Shown here piece after piece: positions 13,321-22,010 of a stretch of DNA of 25,953 nt. How positions within the stretch are numbered: the first letter of the stretch is position 1; each line of letters opens with the position of its first letter. Location of the stretch: positions 34,898 to 60,850 of the forward strand of contig JALRLN010000001.1 of the NCBI GenBank assembly GCA_023254445.1, given 5' to 3'. The position numbers and the translations under genes were made by a program. The notes beneath the pieces are model-generated. The model had not been told where the DNA came from. It ran no database searches and saw only the letters and a program-made list of their open reading frames with translations. The stretch comes from Candidatus Poseidoniaceae archaeon (GTDB lineage Archaea; Thermoplasmatota; Poseidoniia; Poseidoniales; Poseidoniaceae).

Positions 13321-14792
13321 AGACACGACGTGTGAGCGGGTTTGCGTTGCCATCGACCGGCGTGGACCTGTTGCACCTCGATGACGGTGTCGGTGTGGTG
13401 CTTGCTGACGGAAGGATGGTGCGTGCGAACGGGCGTGACGCTCCCGTTCCCGTCCTCGGGCCGGGCCCTCGGCCTGTGGCGGTGTTCGGCACCACCGTTT
13501 TGACCATCGATGGAGCCACGTGCACGCTTGGTGCCTTGGACGCCCGCGACATCGATCTTGACGCGACGGCGTTGGTCGACGTTTTCCGCTCGTCGGATTG
13601 CGCCTTCGTGGTCAACGAAGCGGGGCACCTTTGCCGCTTTGGAGGCAACGGCATCACGGCCCTCCTCGCCAACGGTGTGGACCGTGTGTTCGGAGCGCTT
13701 GACGACTGCGTTCTCGTTCAGGATGAGGCTGGCGTGCACGTGCTCGATGCCAACACCGGCCATCGGCGATGGTCCAGGCCCAGCCGAGGCTCAACGGGAG
13801 AGCGTGCTTCGGCGGCGTGCCTGTTGCCTGACGGGGTCGCCATCGCACGGGAGGCCCACGGACTGGATGGCCTTGAGGACGAGTCAGAACTCGAACTGTG
13901 GCAGGACGGCTCCATGACGGCTTGCCTTCGGCTGAGCGACGTCGCGCATGTTCTGACGTGGACAAAGAGCGGACTTGTCGTTGCCGACATGTCTGGGGGG
14001 GTGCACCTGTGCGTGAACGACGCGCTGACGCCGGTTCATCGTGGGACGTCCTCTGCCCTTGACGTGGTCGATCTTGCTGGTCAATGGTGCGTCGCTTCGT
14101 GGTTCAACGTGCTCGGCTTCGACGGCACGGAATTGTTGTGGACGGTGGAACATGCCGGTATGCCTCAGCGGTTGCTCGAGCGCGAAGGGCTGCTCTTCAT
14201 GGTCGGCGATGACGGGAACGATTGGACGGGGGTGGAGCCCCTCGGTTGCATCGATGTGAACGGTGAGCCTGTCGAGGTTGACCCTGGTGAACTCACCCTC
14301 TGGTTCCCTGCACCTGCTCCAGAGCGCATCGACGAGGTTGAGTTCGTGCCACCTACGCAAGACCTCGACGAGGGCGAACCTGCCGAGGCATGGCGACCAC
14401 CTGCCGGATTGATGGACGCGCTCACCGCAGACGTTCATGCGTCTATAGCCCATGACTCGGTCGACGAGAGCGACCTCCTTCAGGCGTTGACCGAACCCTC
14501 TCCGTCCACGGAGGCGGTTCCGTTTCACGTCGATGGCGGAGGCGACCGTCGTCTCCACGTCGATGGCCAAGGCGCTGCGGAGGTGCTCCTCGAGCCGGTG
14601 GTCACAGGGGCACCGGCGGAGGGGGTGGTGTTCTCTTGGCTTGACGCCCAAGGACGTGAACTCGGCAGCCGACCGCGGCTGTTGTTGAAACTCCCCATCG
14701 GTGTGCACCGCTTTGACGTGCGCGTCCGGCACCCTGACGGCCGCTGGGTCATGGACACCGTCACGGTGGACGTCCGTCCTGCCTCGGGGTGA
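13317..14792 (+). CDS. Soluble beta-propeller-like protein, coupled to the ThiI-like gene
   Basis: This 491-residue protein lacks a signal peptide and membrane segments, so it is probably cytoplasmic. Residues ~1-330 show recurring strand-turn units such as VGVVLADGRMV, CAFVVNEAGHLCRF, DCVLVQDEAGVHVLDA and SGLVVADMSGGVHLCV, with WSR and LLWTVEH, resembling WD40/PQQ-type propeller blades. An acidic linker (DLDEGEPAEA; DESDLLQAL) follows, and then a C-terminal Ig/PKD-like all-beta region (~400-491) ending in RVRHPDGRWVMDTVTVDV. No catalytic motif is recognised. The ATG overlaps the upstream stop by four bases, which indicates coupled translation and possibly a physical partner of the ThiI-like protein. 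The fold assignment is by pattern only. Confidence 0.72.
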   Translation: MKTRRVSGFALPSTGVDLLHLDDGVGVVLADGRMVRANGRDAPVPVLGPGPRPVAVFGTTVLTIDGATCTLGALDARDIDLDATALVDVFRSSDCAFVVNEAGHLCRFGGNGITALLANGVDRVFGALDDCVLVQDEAGVHVLDANTGHRRWSRPSRGSTGERASAACLLPDGVAIAREAHGLDGLEDESELELWQDGSMTACLRLSDVAHVLTWTKSGLVVADMSGGVHLCVNDALTPVHRGTSSALDVVDLAGQWCVASWFNVLGFDGTELLWTVEHAGMPQRLLEREGLLFMVGDDGNDWTGVEPLGCIDVNGEPVEVDPGELTLWFPAPAPERIDEVEFVPPTQDLDEGEPAEAWRPPAGLMDALTADVHASIAHDSVDESDLLQALTEPSPSTEAVPFHVDGGGDRRLHVDGQGAAEVLLEPVVTGAPAEGVVFSWLDAQGRELGSRPRLLLKLPIGVHRFDVRVRHPDGRWVMDTVTVDVRPASG

Positions 14793-14824
14793 GGTTGAAA
14801 GACGGCCGTTCTGAGGGACCACAC

Positions 14825-16456
14825 ATGCCCAATGCAGTTCCTCGGCCGCCCACGCCAGTCAACGAACCGGTGCTTGGATACGCCGTAGGTTCACCTGAAC
14901 GCCACGTCCTTGAGGCGGAAATCAACCGTCAACGCAGCGAGGTCCTCGATGTTCCGTGCATCATCGCGGGAGAGGAGGTCTGGACCGGCAACGTCGTTGA
15001 ACAGGTGATGCCTCACGACCATGGGCACGTCCTCGCACGGGTTCATCTCGCGGGCCCGGCCGAGGTTCAGCGGGCCATCGACGCTGCAGGCGCCGCCCAC
15101 CAAAGTTGGTCGACCATGGCTTGGGAAGCGCGCGTTTCGGTTTTTCTGAAGGCAAGCGAATTGTTGGCTGGTCCTCGCCGCGCTGAGATCAACGCGTCCA
15201 CCATGCTCAATCAATCCAAGACCATGCATCAAGCAGAGATCGACGCGGCCTGCGAACTCATCGATTTTTGGCGCTTCAACGCGTCGTACGCGCGCGACAT
15301 CTACGAAGACCAGCAACCTCCTGTTTCCCCGTCGTCAATGTGGAATCAGGTGGAGGTTCGTCCCTTGGAAGGCTTCGTGTTCGCCGTGACCCCCTTCAAC
15401 TTCACGAGCATTGCCGCCAACCTTCCTTCTGCACCGGCCATGATGGGGAACACGTGCGTGTGGAAGCCGAGTCGGAATTCCTACGTCTCGAACTACCGAA
15501 TCCTTCGGGTGATGATGGACGCTGGGCTCCCTCCCGGTGTGATCAACTTCGTTCCCGGTCGTGCCTCGGACGTCGGAAGCACGTGCCTCGCTTCCCCCGA
15601 CCTTGCGGGGATTCATTTTACAGGAAGCACCGGCGTGTTCCGGAACATGTGGCGTGACGTCGGGGCGAACATTGCCTCCTACCGCTCCTACCCCAGGATT
15701 GTCGGGGAGACCGGAGGCAAGGACTTCATCCTCGCCCACCCCGATTGCGACCAGGACGCGCTTGTGGTGGCGCTGCTCCGAGGCGCCTTCGAATTTCAAG
15801 GCCAGAAGTGCTCGGCTGCTTCCCGGGCGTACATCCCAGCATCGGTGTGGGAGGCCATGGGGTCGAAGTACATCGAGGAGGTCAACCGAATCAAGGTCGG
15901 GGATGTTTCGGAGCAGGGCGTGTTCATGGGGGCCGTCATTGACGCGAAGGCCTTCCAGACGATCACGAGCGCCATCGCTCGTGCCGACGCAGACCCGGGA
16001 TGCAGCATTGTCACCGGAGGCACGTGGGACGACAGCAAGGGCTGGTTCATTCAACCCACGACGATCCTCTGCACCGACCCAATGTACGAAACGATGCAGG
16101 TGGAACTGTTCGGCCCGGTGCTGTCCATCCACGTCTACCCCGACGGCGATTTTGAGCGGATGATCGGTGTGGTGGACAGCACGTCGGAATACGCGCTGAC
16201 CGGCGCTGTCTTTGCGACCGACCGTCGGCACATTGTGACCGCGATGGAAGGCCTCCGCTTCGCTGCTGGAAATTTCTACATCAACGACAAGCCGACCGGC
16301 GCCGTGGTTGGACAACAGCCCTTCGGTGGAGCCCGAGGCAGCGGGACGAACGACAAGGCGGGGTCCCCGTTGAACTTGCTTCGCTGGGTCTCACCACGCT
16401 CCATCAAGGAAACCTTTGCACCCCCGACCGAATGGGGCTATCCCTTCCTCGACTGA
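14825..16456 (+). CDS. pruA: Delta-1-pyrroline-5-carboxylate dehydrogenase (ALDH4 type)
   Basis: This 543-residue aldehyde dehydrogenase oxidises glutamate semialdehyde (pyrroline-5-carboxylate) to glutamate with NAD+, the last step of proline and ornithine breakdown. The cofactor-side motif TPFNFTSIAANLPSAPAMMG (189-208) is diagnostic for the ALDH4 group, and FTGSTGVF (265-272) is the dinucleotide loop. The general base is Glu295 (VGETGGKDF) and the nucleophile Cys329 (FQGQKCSAASR). The late FGPVLSIHVYPD and QQPFGGARGSGTNDKAG are also intact. Length matches the stand-alone mitochondrial-type enzyme, not the bifunctional PutA. GAGGGACC precedes the ATG at 14825. Proline dehydrogenase is not in the window. 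Confidence 0.93.
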   Translation: MPNAVPRPPTPVNEPVLGYAVGSPERHVLEAEINRQRSEVLDVPCIIAGEEVWTGNVVEQVMPHDHGHVLARVHLAGPAEVQRAIDAAGAAHQSWSTMAWEARVSVFLKASELLAGPRRAEINASTMLNQSKTMHQAEIDAACELIDFWRFNASYARDIYEDQQPPVSPSSMWNQVEVRPLEGFVFAVTPFNFTSIAANLPSAPAMMGNTCVWKPSRNSYVSNYRILRVMMDAGLPPGVINFVPGRASDVGSTCLASPDLAGIHFTGSTGVFRNMWRDVGANIASYRSYPRIVGETGGKDFILAHPDCDQDALVVALLRGAFEFQGQKCSAASRAYIPASVWEAMGSKYIEEVNRIKVGDVSEQGVFMGAVIDAKAFQTITSAIARADADPGCSIVTGGTWDDSKGWFIQPTTILCTDPMYETMQVELFGPVLSIHVYPDGDFERMIGVVDSTSEYALTGAVFATDRRHIVTAMEGLRFAAGNFYINDKPTGAVVGQQPFGGARGSGTNDKAGSPLNLLRWVSPRSIKETFAPPTEWGYPFLD

Positions 16457-16519
16457 CGCTCCTTCCCGATGATGACGACGTCCGCTGATTCACGCGATGA
16501 ATGATGGGCGAACTGAGGG

Positions 16520-17989
16520 ATGGAGCGGCAGCGTCTTGAGGCTCAAGGGGAGCCAAGGTGCGTGCGACCAGCACCCACGAACCCCCTTCAGCCCCCTCCG
16601 CCCGGGTTGATGCTGGCCTCACCCTCCTCGCCATGGGCAACCGTTCGGAGGCTTGTCTGGCTGGTCGTTGTGTTGTCCTTGCTGGCCAACGCCCTCATCA
16701 TGGTCCCCATTGGCTTGCTTGATGCTGATTTTGATTTCAGGCCCGGGCCAGCCAATCCGTGGCTCTCCCTTGCAGGTGGCGTCTGCTCGCTGCCCCTTCT
16801 GTTGTTGGTCCTGATGCTCCGGAGGCCGAAACTGACCCATGTGGTGCTCGCGGACCCTTCGGCCGTCGGTCGCCACGCGCACCAACTCCCCGGTGGGCGG
16901 GTGCTGTCCACTTCGGTGCCCACGGTGGTTCGCCATCACCTCATCCGTCGGTCACCACCCTTGGACCTCCCACGGCCGGGGCCACTCGTCGCTCTCTTTG
17001 TCGGCTCCGTGGTCGTGGTGGTCGCGGTCCTTGTCCCGCTCGGCCTCGCGAACGCAGGGCTGCTCCAAGCCCTCGCCTTTGCCTTGCTCTTCCTGCCGGC
17101 ATGGATGATTGGGTTTTCCATCCCGGTGTTCGCGTGGTGGGCCGTCTCGTCCGAAGTGCTCCACCTTCCAACGGACCGGCGTCAGGGGGAGTCGATGCTC
17201 ATCGCAGGGATGCTCAGCGGTTTCCCAGCGATTGCGATCAACAGCCTGCTCTTCCCAATGGCCATCGTCGCGCTCGGTGTGACCTCTCCGGGGACCATCG
17301 AAGGCCTGACGCTCGTGTTGTCCGCGCCGGTTGGTGAAGAGGTCTGCAAATTGGGGGCCGTGGTGCTGCTCGGGCGGCTCGTTGATTCAGGCCGAAGGGG
17401 CCTTCAAGCCGGCTTCACCGTCGGTCTGGGCTTTGCCATGATTGAGAACCTGCAGTACATTTTCGCCTCGCTGCTGGCCGATCCGACGACAGCAGCGTTT
17501 GGGTTTGGATTCACCTCGGTGCTCCGGGGCATTGGATCCATCCCAGGCCACGCGGTGTGGACGGGCCTTGGAGGGTATGCGCTCGGGTGTTCGCGAGCAC
17601 GAACCAATCCGAAATCGGTTCCCACGACCTCGTCCCCATCCACATCGTCCGCAGGATGGGGCCTCTTCGAAGCCCATTCTGGCCGAGCCCTCACCACGTC
17701 CACATCGGTGTGGTCCGTGCGTCGTGAGCGTTGGTCGGGCGTGGTCACCTCAACGTGGGGGCCTGCCCCTCCCGTGCAGGTGGTTCCCGCCCTGCTGGTC
17801 GCGATGGCTTTCCACGCCACGTGGAACGGCACGTCGGTGATCATGTCCACCATGGCGGAAGCGTCCGTGGCAGGATTTCTTGCGATGCTGGCTGTGGACG
17901 CCGTGCTGATCTTCGTCGTGCTTCAGACCGGACGTCGGTTGTTTGGTGCAGCGCTTCAGGAGGCTGGACCTCGTCCTGCTCTCCAATAA
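16520..17989 (+). CDS. PrsW-family intramembrane protease
   Basis: This 489-residue polytopic membrane protein has about eight to nine hydrophobic segments. It carries the PrsW-family motifs in order: EEVCK (E273, E274, K277), a FAMIEN motif (E309, N310) followed by LQY, GHAVWTG (H344) and FHATWNG (H432, N436). These residues form the intramembrane active site in the family, whose known members cleave membrane-bound regulators such as anti-sigma factors. A soluble loop of about 60 residues (~358-418, rich in Ser/Thr/Arg) splits the last catalytic helices, which is unusual. The ATG at 16520 gives a 30-residue proline-rich N-tail; an ATG at 16610 is the alternative. The substrate is unknown. 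Confidence 0.82.
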   Translation: MERQRLEAQGEPRCVRPAPTNPLQPPPPGLMLASPSSPWATVRRLVWLVVVLSLLANALIMVPIGLLDADFDFRPGPANPWLSLAGGVCSLPLLLLVLMLRRPKLTHVVLADPSAVGRHAHQLPGGRVLSTSVPTVVRHHLIRRSPPLDLPRPGPLVALFVGSVVVVVAVLVPLGLANAGLLQALAFALLFLPAWMIGFSIPVFAWWAVSSEVLHLPTDRRQGESMLIAGMLSGFPAIAINSLLFPMAIVALGVTSPGTIEGLTLVLSAPVGEEVCKLGAVVLLGRLVDSGRRGLQAGFTVGLGFAMIENLQYIFASLLADPTTAAFGFGFTSVLRGIGSIPGHAVWTGLGGYALGCSRARTNPKSVPTTSSPSTSSAGWGLFEAHSGRALTTSTSVWSVRRERWSGVVTSTWGPAPPVQVVPALLVAMAFHATWNGTSVIMSTMAEASVAGFLAMLAVDAVLIFVVLQTGRRLFGAALQEAGPRPALQ

Positions 17990-18025
17990 GGAGGGAAAGG
18001 CACATCACCCCCACGTTGGGACGGG

Positions 18026-18787
18026 ATGGGGGGCGAGTTCATGCTGTGGACACCTGGCCTTGGGTTGGACAACCTCCTGCTCACGGTTGGCATCACCGTC
18101 GTGCTGCTCGTTCTCGGGCGACGCGCACACGTTCTGGATGCAGGCGGGATGCTCGCCGCCGTTGTGCTTGCTGGCGTCGTAGGCGGCCTTGGCCACTGGA
18201 CCTGGCTGCTCCTGCTCTTGGCCTTCCTCGCCTCTTCCCACCTCGCCACCAAGCACCGCTTTGACGAAAAGGCAGCAAAAGGCATGTCCGAATCTGGCGA
18301 TGGTTCGCGTGGCTGGACGAACGTCGTGGCCAATGGAGGGTGGCCAGGCTTGGTCGTCTTGCTGGCCTTCCTTATGGACGGTCATGCCCCCGGCCTCTGG
18401 GTTTTTGCAGCCGCTGTGGCCGTGGCGACGGCCGACACATGGGCGTCGGAATTCGGATGCCTCGACGACCGGGTCTGGATGATCACAACGATGCGACGTT
18501 GTGAACCTGGGTTGAACGGCGGCGTCTCACCATGGGGCCAAGGTGCTGCGTTCGGCGGGGCGGCCTTCATTGCCCTCCTTTCCGCTCTTGTCGCTGTGTT
18601 GACGGGCAACGTGTTGTCGTGGGTGGAGCCCGTGGTTGTGTTGGCTGCGGGATTCCTCGGCTGCCAATTGGACTCGGTGCTCGGGGCACTGCTTGAGAAC
18701 CGTGGGTGGATGACCAAGGGGACCGTCAATGCCGCTTCAATCTTGATGGGCGCAATCGGAGCGGCTGTGGTGGTCGGATTTCCGTGA
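18026..18787 (+). CDS. DUF92 / TMEM19-family membrane protein (possible prenyl-phosphate kinase)
   Basis: This 253-residue membrane protein has about six hydrophobic segments. DUF92 signatures are present: SRGWTNVVANGG (94-105), TADTWASEFG (135-144) and GLNGGVSPWG (162-171), plus a late LLENRGWMTKGTVN. Plant VTE6, a member of this family, phosphorylates phytyl phosphate; archaeal members might salvage geranylgeranyl phosphate for membrane lipids, which is inference. The ATG at 18026 lies 36 bases after the PrsW-family gene. The next gene begins 47 bases downstream, so the three membrane genes may be one transcript. Confidence 0.85.
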   Translation: MGGEFMLWTPGLGLDNLLLTVGITVVLLVLGRRAHVLDAGGMLAAVVLAGVVGGLGHWTWLLLLLAFLASSHLATKHRFDEKAAKGMSESGDGSRGWTNVVANGGWPGLVVLLAFLMDGHAPGLWVFAAAVAVATADTWASEFGCLDDRVWMITTMRRCEPGLNGGVSPWGQGAAFGGAAFIALLSALVAVLTGNVLSWVEPVVVLAAGFLGCQLDSVLGALLENRGWMTKGTVNAASILMGAIGAAVVVGFP

Positions 18788-18834
18788 GCGCTGGTGGTCG
18801 CGGCCTTCTTTACCCGCGGCGCACAGCGCAGCCT

Positions 18835-21144
18835 ATGGAGCGCAGGGCGGTCTGGCTGCTGCTCCTGATGCTCCTGCCCCTGCTGGCCGCCGTGCCTGCG
18901 CAGGCTGCTGAACGCACGTCCTACGAGGCAGGTCATGCGGAGTGGACGGTCGACGACACCCTCCGCTTGTTTGTCGAAGGGCTTGATGCCGAGGAAGCCG
19001 TGCTTCAACGGAACGGAACCGACGGCACCGTGGGCGGGTTCACCCTTGCCGGAGGTTCCGGCGAGGTCCAAGTGTTCAGCCTCACGTCTGCCCCGTTGGT
19101 GCAACCGATCAACGGGACGGTCAACCTCTCTGCCTTCTTTTCCGTACACCTTGTCAATGCCCCCACCCGGGCATGTTCGTTCGGTGTGGCTCGCCCAACG
19201 GTCTTGCGGATGGAAGCCCAGGCGGGCACAGCCTCGTACTCATCCACGGTCGAGCAGGTCGTTGAGGCGGTCATTGCGGACGGTTCGGATCTGTTTCAGG
19301 GGGAGCGGATCATGCTCGACATCGACATGGACGTCGGCGACACCTTCGGCTTGACCCTGTGGATGGACCATACCTGTGGAGGGACGCAGGCTCGCGTGCT
19401 CTGGGGCGGCTTCGAGCAAAACGCCGGGGGGCTCGTCATCGAAGGCGATGTGTACGAACCACGAGCCACGCTCAAGGTCGACGCTGCGCGGCACGCGCAC
19501 ATCGAATTCTACGCTGAATTGCCGTGGGGCGCGGACGACATCGCATGGAAGGACGGTGGCCCCTCCGTGGCGTGGTGGCTCTGGGGGCCGCTCGATGCGG
19601 ATGAACTGACCACCATGGACGGAGACCTGCTGGCGGAAGAGTCGACAGGTCGCGTGATGATCACCCGTGACTTGGCAGGCAACGGCACGGCGTGGACGTG
19701 GACCGGGAGCGAACGCATGCCCCTCGGTCACGTGACCTTGGAGTTGTGCATCACGGTGGTCGGAAGCGACCCCAACGAAGACTGCCACGTGCGCGGCTTC
19801 GTTCGCGCTGTGGTCGAAGGTCCCGATGAAGGATGGGCGAACTCCGCCGTTTGGCTCACCATCACGACCGCGTTCGCCTTCGTGGGATTCATCGCCCACG
19901 CCTTCCGCCAAGGGGTTGAACTGCCGCTTCCCATTCTCGGCGCCTTGCTCCTGCTTGCGTTGGCCATGCTCCCTCTCGCTTTCGTTCAGGACAACCTTGG
20001 TGCGGAGGCCGTGGTGCACGACAACATTCGGATCGGGGACCCGTCCATGGTGTCCTCAAGCGAATCGATCCTCGCTCCGACGGATGTTCTTGGGGAAGCA
20101 GACGTGATGCTGGTGAGCGTGCTGCTGCCCGGTTCCGAAAACGCAGCCGACCACGTGCGGGAATTCGACACGGCCGTTGGCGCGTGGGACGGTGACGTGG
20201 CCCTGATGATGGTGGTGATCGGCGACGATGCCCTCCCCTCGGATGCAGAAGCCTACGCGCAGCGCTTCGGGTTGACGTGGCCTGTGCTGCTCGACGCTAC
20301 GGGCGAGTTTGCCGCAAGCCTACCAACCGGTGAGGCCGATGCGGTGCTCATCGTGGACCGAACGGGACGTGTGTCCGCATCAAGCACCCCCGGCATGGCG
20401 GCAAGCGACCTCGTTGAGGCCATGGACGACAGCCAGCGAGGTGGAGCGCAATCGGCGTCCACCTACCTCCGCTTGGCGTTCGGACCGTGCCTGTTCCTGC
20501 TGTTTTTGGCCCTCCCGAGGGTGGGTTGGACGCAACCAGAGGAACCCCTTCCCCCGGGGACGCTTTGGTTGTCGATCGTTGCCGTCAGCGGGTTGGGTGT
20601 CGTGTTGGTCAACCTTCCATCCATCTTGCTGGCCGTGCTGCCCCTTGATGCGGCCTTGTCCTCCACGCTCGACCTCTTGATTTTCCTCTGGTTCCTCGAA
20701 ATGGCGATCGTTGCTGCGGTGCGAGGGGAGCCGTTCGAGAGTTCCATCCTCGGCCGATTGGTGCATCGAAGCACACCCGCCGTCTTCCGGAACTGGCGGG
20801 ACGTAGAGGACCTGTCAAGGGACCTCTTGCTCGGTGTGTGGGTCGGCTGGTTTGCGTGGTTCGTTGAGCCGGCCATCTTTGCTCAAGGTGTTGGCGCTGC
20901 AGTGTTGTCCGGTCCAGTAGGGGTTGCCTTTGGTCTCGCGAACGCACTGTTGTTTGCCCTCTCCGGAGGCATGGTTGTCCTTCTCCTTCGGCTTGTCGCC
21001 GCTCTGGGAGGCCCCCTCTCCCGCCTCTTTGGGCTCTACGGCGCCGAGAGTTTTGCTCGCTTCACCGGTTGGGTCATGGTCCCTCTTGGCCTGTGGGTGA
21101 CGTTCAACCATCTGCTGTTGCTCGTTGAACTTGGCGTCTTCTAG
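18835..21144 (+). CDS. Exported membrane protein with a cysteine-less thioredoxin-like domain
   Basis: This 769-residue protein begins with a signal peptide (residues 1-25, ending in AQAA). An exported beta-rich region (~26-335) follows, with cysteines at 114, 181, 305 and 317 that could form disulfides. After helices at ~338-356 and ~364-384, residues ~388-531 resemble a redoxin/TlpA fold: a LLPGSENAADHVREF turn, VALMMVVIGDDALP, GLTWPVLLDATGEFAASL and ADAVLIVDRTGRV. This domain contains no cysteine, so disulfide chemistry is excluded. About six further helices (545-769) end the protein. An in-frame GTG at 18784 overlaps the DUF92 stop, but the signal peptide favours ATG 18835. The overall architecture is not one I recognise. 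Confidence 0.78.
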   Translation: MERRAVWLLLLMLLPLLAAVPAQAAERTSYEAGHAEWTVDDTLRLFVEGLDAEEAVLQRNGTDGTVGGFTLAGGSGEVQVFSLTSAPLVQPINGTVNLSAFFSVHLVNAPTRACSFGVARPTVLRMEAQAGTASYSSTVEQVVEAVIADGSDLFQGERIMLDIDMDVGDTFGLTLWMDHTCGGTQARVLWGGFEQNAGGLVIEGDVYEPRATLKVDAARHAHIEFYAELPWGADDIAWKDGGPSVAWWLWGPLDADELTTMDGDLLAEESTGRVMITRDLAGNGTAWTWTGSERMPLGHVTLELCITVVGSDPNEDCHVRGFVRAVVEGPDEGWANSAVWLTITTAFAFVGFIAHAFRQGVELPLPILGALLLLALAMLPLAFVQDNLGAEAVVHDNIRIGDPSMVSSSESILAPTDVLGEADVMLVSVLLPGSENAADHVREFDTAVGAWDGDVALMMVVIGDDALPSDAEAYAQRFGLTWPVLLDATGEFAASLPTGEADAVLIVDRTGRVSASSTPGMAASDLVEAMDDSQRGGAQSASTYLRLAFGPCLFLLFLALPRVGWTQPEEPLPPGTLWLSIVAVSGLGVVLVNLPSILLAVLPLDAALSSTLDLLIFLWFLEMAIVAAVRGEPFESSILGRLVHRSTPAVFRNWRDVEDLSRDLLLGVWVGWFAWFVEPAIFAQGVGAAVLSGPVGVAFGLANALLFALSGGMVVLLLRLVAALGGPLSRLFGLYGAESFARFTGWVMVPLGLWVTFNHLLLLVELGVF

Positions 21145-21182
21145 CGCGGGATTGAAGCAGGTAGAAGCCCGGCCACACGGCC

Positions 21183-22010
21183 ATGGATGCCACACCCGGA
21201 TGGAGCAGAAGCCGACGATGGTTGCTTGAAGCGTGCGGCCGCCGTTTTGTCCTTGATCACCCTGGTCACGCGGCCCACGCAGGTGGGCCTCCACCACCTC
21301 ATCTTCAGCAGGTGCGGGTTCTACGTGGATGGAGGAACGATTTGCTCGCAGACCGAGCGGAAGGGCACGTGTGGAGCCCTCGGTTGATGCGTCACGTGCT
21401 CGACCATCGTCTTGCTCGCATCGACGGTCCCTTCAGGAGTGACCCTCCAGCACGTCGGCGGTTGGTACGACGTCACGTGCTCAGGATGCGCGGCTTGCTT
21501 GAGCACGCATGGTTTGCCACGGCGGTGCCTGTGGGGGCGTCGATCGTGTTGCCGGACGCACGTCACGATGTACCGTTCCACAACGGTCGCTTGTGGGCTG
21601 TGCCCGACCTCGTCCGTGACGCGACACGATCGGTGGTCCTGTTCAGGTCGGGTCGCGCTCCGACGGCGGTGCTCGACCTTGAAGCCGCCCTCTGTGTGGC
21701 ATGGGTGGACGCCACGCGTGCATGGCCAGCCCCTGTTCGCCTCTCTGTGATGCACGCGGCCCATCACGGTTGGCTCCGCCATGTTGTTGTCGTGGACGAC
21801 GACCTTCGCCGTGCGGCCGCAGACTTGGTGCGCATGGACAGGTTGGAAATCCGTCGATTGCTCCGGCTCTGGCGTCGTCGAGGGCATCGAGCGCTTCCCC
21901 TCGCTGAACATCCAAAGGCATGCGAAGGCTGTGCCCATAAGGTGGATTGCCCTCAAACGGCCGGCAAGAAGGGCGCAGGTCCCCTTACCCTCGACGCGCC
22001 CCGTCGATGA
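21183..22010 (+). CDS. RecB/Cas4-like Fe-S protein with degenerate nuclease site
   Basis: This 275-residue arginine-rich protein looks like a short RecB/Cas4-family relative. It has an N-terminal SRSRRWLLEACGRRFVLDH motif with Cys18 and a C-terminal CEGCAHKVDCP with Cys247, Cys250 and Cys256 (CX2CX5C), the same spacing as the nuclease at 4771. The central strand pair aligns as PDLV (Asp142) and VVLFRSG (152-157 core), where the catalytic Asp and Lys of the family are Leu153 and Arg155. The Q-x3-Y helix is replaced by ALCVAWVDATRAW. The Fe-S fold appears kept and catalysis lost. A structural or DNA-binding role is inferred. No OB-fold tail is present. The 3' end overlaps tpiA by 26 bases, tail to tail. 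Confidence 0.75.
   Translation: MDATPGWSRSRRWLLEACGRRFVLDHPGHAAHAGGPPPPHLQQVRVLRGWRNDLLADRAEGHVWSPRLMRHVLDHRLARIDGPFRSDPPARRRLVRRHVLRMRGLLEHAWFATAVPVGASIVLPDARHDVPFHNGRLWAVPDLVRDATRSVVLFRSGRAPTAVLDLEAALCVAWVDATRAWPAPVRLSVMHAAHHGWLRHVVVVDDDLRRAAADLVRMDRLEIRRLLRLWRRRGHRALPLAEHPKACEGCAHKVDCPQTAGKKGAGPLTLDAPRR

Noticed and set aside
15335..16315. A 326-codon open frame antisense to pruA
   Set aside because: The pruA strand has intact catalytic motifs; the antisense frame has none.
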